The translations under genes were made by a program, and so were the position numbers. Positions 23,318 to 28,123 of a DNA stretch of 28,123 nt are shown in pieces. The notes under the pieces were generated by a model that had not been told where the DNA came from, ran no database searches, and saw only the letters and a list, made by a program, of their open reading frames with translations. The stretch's first letter is position 1. Every line of letters begins with the position of its first letter. Origin of the DNA: UBA5232 sp035370405 (GTDB lineage Bacteria; Patescibacteriota; Dojkabacteria; SC72); contig DAOOVT010000010.1 in the NCBI GenBank assembly GCA_035370405.1, forward strand, positions 1-28,123, read 5' to 3'.

Positions 23318-25021
23318 ATGAGCAATAATAAATATCATTTCTCAACGAAGAGCAAGGTTAAAAGAATTTGTGTGATTGGAATTATCCTACTTGTATTGTT
23401 GGTTGTATCTTTATGTGTGTATTGGTCCTTTAAACCTCAAGATAGACAATGCTATATGGGTATGAGGTATTATACTTCTGATGTAGATCAGTACAATTAT
23501 GTCATACAAAACGGAGTAACCAAATGTTCTGGTGATGAAATATCATTTACACTTCCTATTTATACATATGGAGTTAAAGAAGATAAAAATTCTGTTTTTA
23601 TCACTGGTGTCTCTGCTAATTCTTTGGAAAAAGATGCAGTTATAGCCTTAGAATTGCCTAGAAATGGTAAGGTAATTGACTTTGATAATCAAAATAATAC
23701 AGATGAGTACTTTAATTTGATTCTCAAATTTAACAGAAAAAAAGGAATTTCAAGTTTGGCAACAACATTGTGTAATTTGGTAAATTTTAAAAATTGTAAA
23801 AGAGAGCTCCTATTAGAAGATTGGGAACTAGACAAATTGCAGCATGTAACTATTAGTAATTTTGAAAGTTATCAAAAAAGTATCATTCAGAAACAAGTTG
23901 AATGGTTGTTCTTAGTGAATGGAAAGAAGAGCGTGTCACATATTTATGGAGATAAAAATATAGATTTTGTGTTCCAAGATTATACTGAAGAAGCGAAGTT
24001 ATATTCACTTATACATAATTTTGTTGGAATTTCATCTGCATTAGTAAATCTTTCTGATGATCAGCCTTATGTGCATAGTGTAAGTAGTGAAATGAAAAAT
24101 TTATTTGAATCTATAAATAAAGAATATAAATCGGGAGTATCATCAGAAGTTAATTGCTTAGATGTTCATAAGGTGATTGAAAATATTGAAAAGTGTGGGA
24201 GTAATTGTAAAGAGGTATTGGGAGATGATTTTACAAAAGAATTGTATAGCCTATGTATAAATAATAATTCATATGAAGACTTATTATCAGCTAGGATAAG
24301 GGCGATAGAAAAGTATAATGGTGTTCCTTCGTATAAAAGTAAAACTGTGAAAGATTTGGCTCCTTCTGAATTGGATTTTGACATAAATAATTATGGAGAA
24401 GTGAGCAGAGATACATATTATACTGCTGGTTTTGTATCGTTGATAGATTCTACGAGAGGTTTTTCGTATTGGGTAAATAATGTTAAAAATATTGGAAACA
24501 AAGAACAAATTTTTGATGATATGTATGCAGAAACTTTAGAATTGTACAAAGGTTTAAATGAAAATAATCATAAAAATATTTGTGAAGTTGGCAATTTGGC
24601 TTTAGATTATTATGAATATACTAATGATCATAAATATTTAGATGATGCGGTATACATTAGAAATGGTGCTAAGCTTGTTGATAAAACAAATTTATTAGAA
24701 TCTGGGCAGGGGTTTAGTATCTCATTGAGAGACTATATTTCCTGTGCAGAGTTTTTGCAGAGATTTTCTCAAATTTATGGCGATGCTGATGCATATGCAA
24801 GATCATTAAATATAATTGTGGAAAGAATAAATAAATCTTTTGAAGCAGAGGGATTTGGAGGAGCATTTTTGACAAATGGTTATTTAAGCACAGGAGACAG
24901 TAGCTCAACTTCTTCTAGACCAAGAGGTTTTTACGATACATTAAAGGATGGTGATTTTGTTGAGCATTTATTTGTAACAGATGAGCAAGCATATATTTTA
25001 AGTATTATTTCAAGTATATGA
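23318..25021 (+). CDS. Membrane-anchored extracytoplasmic protein of unknown function
   Basis: A 567-residue protein with a basic N-terminus and one hydrophobic helix at about 17-36, then a large external part, as in a type II anchored protein. Cys occur in groups (LCNLVNFKNC, NCLDVHKVIENIEKCGSNC) that may form disulfides. The C-terminal half is alpha-helical and rich in Tyr/Asp/Asn (LALDYYEYTNDHKYLDDAV), somewhat like alpha/alpha-toroid glycan enzymes, but I see no family motif. The start at ATG 23318, one base after the regulator stop, is preferred to GTG 23309. Its last codons overlap the next gene (ATGA), so the two proteins are probably made together. A pilus-linked role is inferred from position. 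Confidence 0.75.
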   Translation: MSNNKYHFSTKSKVKRICVIGIILLVLLVVSLCVYWSFKPQDRQCYMGMRYYTSDVDQYNYVIQNGVTKCSGDEISFTLPIYTYGVKEDKNSVFITGVSANSLEKDAVIALELPRNGKVIDFDNQNNTDEYFNLILKFNRKKGISSLATTLCNLVNFKNCKRELLLEDWELDKLQHVTISNFESYQKSIIQKQVEWLFLVNGKKSVSHIYGDKNIDFVFQDYTEEAKLYSLIHNFVGISSALVNLSDDQPYVHSVSSEMKNLFESINKEYKSGVSSEVNCLDVHKVIENIEKCGSNCKEVLGDDFTKELYSLCINNNSYEDLLSARIRAIEKYNGVPSYKSKTVKDLAPSELDFDINNYGEVSRDTYYTAGFVSLIDSTRGFSYWVNNVKNIGNKEQIFDDMYAETLELYKGLNENNHKNICEVGNLALDYYEYTNDHKYLDDAVYIRNGAKLVDKTNLLESGQGFSISLRDYISCAEFLQRFSQIYGDADAYARSLNIIVERINKSFEAEGFGGAFLTNGYLSTGDSSSTSSRPRGFYDTLKDGDFVEHLFVTDEQAYILSIISSI

Positions 25022-27474
25022 AGATAAACATAAAATCATTATTAAGATATATTTCAATCTTATTCGTATTCTTCATAGGGAGTGGATTTGTTTTTGCCAC
25101 TTATGAGGATGAATTTCCATGTCCGAATGGTGATTATGATTATGTTCCTACTGGTCCTATAGACCCAAATGGTCCGAAGACATATTGTGAAGCCCATCCG
25201 TCAAGTTGTGGTGATGAAGGGGAAGAGCCTCCTCCATGCTATCCACATAATTGTACAGTCCCTGAGTGTCCTACAAATACAACTAAATATGATACTGGGT
25301 ATTCAACGGGCTACTCTGTAAGTTGTGATAGGGGGTGTGGACAGCATAGCTCAAATATGTGTTATGAAATTCCTACTACTTGTGATCCAGTATATCAAGA
25401 TTGTGAAGATCTGTATAAGAATAGTCTTCAATCAGAAGTAGAATTCCATCCACTTCGGGTATCAAATAGTATGGGATACTCATCAACTACATATAGTGGA
25501 ATGGAGATAAATAATCCTGTTGAAGTAGAGGCAAAATATTGGAGTACGGTAGATACAAGTAAATTAGAAGCAATATATTTCTGGATGGCGAAAGATGGAA
25601 CTAATCCTCCAGGAAGTGGTACCACTTCCGCTACAGTTCCAACTGGAAATGTCTTCGACTGCTATTGTACCTCTTCTGGTTCATGTATTTGCTCATCTAG
25701 GTGGGCTCCATCTACTCCTGTGGCTAGTACATCAGATGGGATTAAATGGATATATGGTAGTACAGTAACCTCAGGGAGATCAGTATCTGATGGAAGTTGG
25801 GGGTTCATGGTGAGAAAAGTAAATGGTAAATGGTCAGAAGTATATGTTCCACTGATAACAGAAGGAAGGTCATATTGGGCTAAAATTACAAGTGTAGGGA
25901 CGACATTCTCAATACATTCTCCTAGTGGAAAGCCAATGGTAAATATTTCTGATTTAAAAGTAACGGAATCTTCTAAAGTAGTAGCTGATTTCAAAATAAC
26001 TTTTCTAAATGAGACATCGGGAGTATCAGATTACCAGAAAGTATCAGAGGGAATATACAATGCGTATACGATGGCGAATGATATTTTTGGTTTTACACCA
26101 TGGGATAATTATCAAGACCAAGGAGTGAGAGATAGATTGGATTATGAGCCAAATGAAATAAGGATGACAAATCTGTGGAGCAAAGGAGCCCAACAGTGGG
26201 GAGTTGATTTAACTAGACCGAGTGTAAGTAAACTAGAAACAATAGTACGTTCATCTACAGGATTATCAGTAGATTGGGAAGGACAGGATATGCAGAGTGA
26301 TATATCTTACAGTGTTGGTAATGGTTTCAGATTGAAGGATGGTTTAGTAAAAAATAGCCCAGTTATATATCCAGCAGGAAGTGGGAGGTCAATAACCTTG
26401 AACTTTCAAACGAGCAGTGATGTTGTAGGAAAGATAGGAGGTGGGAATATTATTTGGGAGAAAGCCAATGTAAAATCGGGGAGTGAAATGATAGACCTTG
26501 TTGACAATCGAGGAGGATATGTAGATTTTTATGTGACAGTGTATGACCGAGGAGGAAATTATACGACCCAAAATACAAGGTTCAAGATAGGAGAATGGAT
26601 AGAAACGATGGGAGGATTCTTCTACAGTAAAGAAGGAGCATACTTAGATACTCGTAAGATAGCACCAGGACTATGGAGTCAGAGGCAGTTGTTTGACAGT
26701 TATGGTATTAAAGAAGACAAAGTGGACTTAGGAACGGAACTTTTAGCAGGGAATGTAGAAAATCCGACATCAATATCAATAGTCAATTATCTAGCCTCAA
26801 ATGGATCATACAGAGCAATAAATTATGCAGGTTTTAGGAAGTCAGATGCATACTATGGATATATGGGAAAACTTCAAGAGTTAGAAGATAGTTCTAGGCT
26901 TGTGAAAGTGTCTCTCCCTATTCTATCTGGCAATCTATCGGATAACTGTGCAGATAGGCAGAAATGCAAAAGCGGTATAGTCATAAATACAGTAGAAGGA
27001 AACTTAACAGTGAATTCAAATTTTAGATGTGATACAAAATCTGTAATGCTTGTAAGTGGAAATATTTATGTAAATCCAGATGTTACAAATGTGGACAACA
27101 AATCAGCCTGTGTATTTATAGCAGGAGAGAATATTTTCATAAAGGAAGGGACTAGGAAATCTGGGAATAGCATAGGATTTGATATTTTGAATGGTTACTT
27201 TTTAGCAGATAGTACAATAAGGATAGAGAAAGAGAACAAATCATCAGACGAAAGGACAGATGGATTATTCATAGAGGGAGGATTAGTTTCCTTTGGAACA
27301 GATCCAAATGAAAATGCTAGTATAATGTTAAAGAGAGAGTTACACCTAGCAGATAGACTTCCATACCCAGTGTTAAACATAGTACATCAAGCGAAGTATG
27401 GTAAATTAATGGAAGAGGTATTTGGAGGAGAGAGATTAGTGTTTAAATCAGAGATAGGTTTTAAAGAATATTAG
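25018..27474 (+). CDS. Large secreted Cys-rich protein, candidate pilus adhesin or tip protein
   Basis: An 818-residue exported protein that I do not recognise. A signal peptide covers about 1-27 (VFA before Thr28). Residues 35-129 hold 11 Cys in a Pro/Gly/Ser-rich segment, followed by a CYCTSSGSCIC cluster near 215. The middle looks like beta-sandwich repeats (VDFYVTVYDRGGNYTTQ). The C-terminal 170 residues show short beta strands (GNLTVNSNF, SVMLVSGNIYVNP, ACVFIAGENIFIKEG), suggesting a beta-helix or polymer-forming fold. The first ATG overlaps the upstream stop as ATGA. Lying between minor pilins and pilM, it is a candidate PilY1-like tip adhesin, but no PilY1 motif is visible and the assignment is inference. 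It has no sortase signal. Confidence 0.75.
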   Translation: MKINIKSLLRYISILFVFFIGSGFVFATYEDEFPCPNGDYDYVPTGPIDPNGPKTYCEAHPSSCGDEGEEPPPCYPHNCTVPECPTNTTKYDTGYSTGYSVSCDRGCGQHSSNMCYEIPTTCDPVYQDCEDLYKNSLQSEVEFHPLRVSNSMGYSSTTYSGMEINNPVEVEAKYWSTVDTSKLEAIYFWMAKDGTNPPGSGTTSATVPTGNVFDCYCTSSGSCICSSRWAPSTPVASTSDGIKWIYGSTVTSGRSVSDGSWGFMVRKVNGKWSEVYVPLITEGRSYWAKITSVGTTFSIHSPSGKPMVNISDLKVTESSKVVADFKITFLNETSGVSDYQKVSEGIYNAYTMANDIFGFTPWDNYQDQGVRDRLDYEPNEIRMTNLWSKGAQQWGVDLTRPSVSKLETIVRSSTGLSVDWEGQDMQSDISYSVGNGFRLKDGLVKNSPVIYPAGSGRSITLNFQTSSDVVGKIGGGNIIWEKANVKSGSEMIDLVDNRGGYVDFYVTVYDRGGNYTTQNTRFKIGEWIETMGGFFYSKEGAYLDTRKIAPGLWSQRQLFDSYGIKEDKVDLGTELLAGNVENPTSISIVNYLASNGSYRAINYAGFRKSDAYYGYMGKLQELEDSSRLVKVSLPILSGNLSDNCADRQKCKSGIVINTVEGNLTVNSNFRCDTKSVMLVSGNIYVNPDVTNVDNKSACVFIAGENIFIKEGTRKSGNSIGFDILNGYFLADSTIRIEKENKSSDERTDGLFIEGGLVSFGTDPNENASIMLKRELHLADRLPYPVLNIVHQAKYGKLMEEVFGGERLVFKSEIGFKEY
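25612..25629. repeat. Perfect 18-base palindrome in a coding region
   Basis: GGAAGTGGTACCACTTCC reads the same on both strands. It encodes part of a Gly/Ser/Thr linker in the 818-residue protein. It may be a chance result of the linker codons or a binding or hairpin site. Confidence 0.6.
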
Positions 27475-27524
27475 ACTCTGCTATTATATATAGATTGATA
27501 TAAATTGAAGAAACTTGGCTAAAC

Positions 27525-28123
27525 ATGGCGAAACTGCCCGATCATGTAGGAATAGACTTCGGTACACATTCTGTGAAAGCTGTAGAACTAGCTGGAATTA
27601 ATACAAGAAATCCAAGGCTATTGAATTTGGGTTCACAGTTAACTCCTAAGGGAGTAATAAATAGTGAAGATAAGATGGATCAGGAAAGATTGGCATCTGT
27701 CCTTAAGAAACTGTACGAAGCATCTGGAATAAAAAATAAAACAACAGTCATGGCACTCCCAGAGTTCTCTGTTTTTACAAGATTCCTAGAATTTCCAGGT
27801 GTTAAACAGGAAGAATTAAAAGATGTTGTGTATTATGAGGCGAAACAATACATTCCTATGCCCCTTTCAGAAGTACAGCTGAGTTATGTTCCAATAGGTT
27901 TCAATGCTGAGAGAAACGCTCCCAAAGTACTCGTTGTTGCTGCCCCTAGAAAGATAATAGATATATATATAAATATTGCTGTACTTGCTGGTTTGGATCT
28001 AGTTGCAATAGAAACAGAATCAGTTGCTATGGGAAGAGCGATGTTTAGATCAACAGGCAAAAAGGATCTAGTTATGCTTGACTTTGGGGCTAACAGTACA
28101 GATATGAGTATACTAGCTGATGG
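27525..28123 (+). CDS. pilM: Type IV pilus assembly protein PilM (3' end missing)
   Basis: The first 199 codons of an actin-like ATPase that forms the cytoplasmic ring of the alignment complex with PilN and PilO. GIDFGTHSVKAVEL (9-22) is the phosphate-1 ATP-binding motif with the family's GxHSVK form, and VVYYEAKQYIPMPLSEVQ (about 101-118) matches the conserved PilM central segment. VMLDFGANSTDMSIL near 186-200 is the second phosphate motif. The frame runs off the window end. It starts 50 bases after the 818-residue gene, with no clear ribosome-binding site. pilN and pilO are expected to follow outside the window. Confidence 0.94.
   Translation, partial: MAKLPDHVGIDFGTHSVKAVELAGINTRNPRLLNLGSQLTPKGVINSEDKMDQERLASVLKKLYEASGIKNKTTVMALPEFSVFTRFLEFPGVKQEELKDVVYYEAKQYIPMPLSEVQLSYVPIGFNAERNAPKVLVVAAPRKIIDIYINIAVLAGLDLVAIETESVAMGRAMFRSTGKKDLVMLDFGANSTDMSILAD

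Noticed and set aside
1..28123. UGA recoding (code 4 or 25)
   Set aside because: GyrA, GyrB, PilB, PilT and PilC are full length under the standard code with no internal UGA.
1..28123. CRISPR array, tRNA, rRNA, insertion sequence or phage genes
   Set aside because: No spaced direct repeats, no recognisable tRNA/rRNA sequence and no transposase or integrase frame were seen.

Overview
The window is A+T-rich, gene-dense bacterial DNA with short intergenic gaps and the standard genetic code. Its mix of features suggests a Candidate Phyla Radiation (Patescibacteria) bacterium: a type IV pilus cluster without an outer-membrane secretin gene in view, a sortase, a VanY-type peptidase, a minimal delta-prime subunit, and a PilT with GPTGHGKST and a long N-terminal extension. 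I cannot name the lineage securely; low-GC groups such as Dojkabacteria, Katanobacteria or Microgenomates are guesses.

Region 1 (1-3993, + strand): the 3' part of a very large polytopic membrane protein that looks like a GT-C-type glycosyltransferase or YfhO-like protein, overlapping a family 2 glycosyltransferase (GT2). Both probably act in surface polysaccharide or glycoprotein synthesis.

Region 2 (4021-7215, - strand): a compact envelope locus. In transcription order it holds a VanY-like D,D-carboxypeptidase, a sortase, a 79-residue protein with the layout of a tiny sortase substrate, a DPM1/DPG-synthase-like GT2, and a 124-residue membrane-anchored protein of unknown function with a consensus promoter and the best Shine-Dalgarno site in the window. 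Nested inverted repeats separate this locus from region 1 and probably terminate transcription in both directions.

Region 3 (7400-13567): a small unknown + strand gene, then on the - strand holB-like delta-prime, gyrB, an unknown 158-codon gene, and gyrA. GyrA has an unusual quinolone-pocket sequence and a roughly 70-residue insertion.

Region 4 (13698-28123, + strand): a type IV pilus cluster in the order pilB, pilT, pilC, pilA, pilD, four minor pilins (H, I, J and K types), a stand-alone response regulator, two large unknown extracytoplasmic proteins with overlapping ATGA junction, and pilM cut by the window end. PilB and PilT extend and retract the pilus on the PilC platform, PilD processes the prepilins, and the minor pilins probably prime assembly. 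The 567- and 818-residue proteins are the best candidates for a lineage-specific tip, adhesin or surface module.

Several - strand and pilus genes have extended -10 boxes (TGGTATAAT-like) only 7-8 bases before the ATG, so their mRNAs should be leaderless or nearly so, while one gene has a perfect AGGAGG. This mix, the sortase/mini-substrate pair and the 567/818 pair are the most interesting parts of the window.
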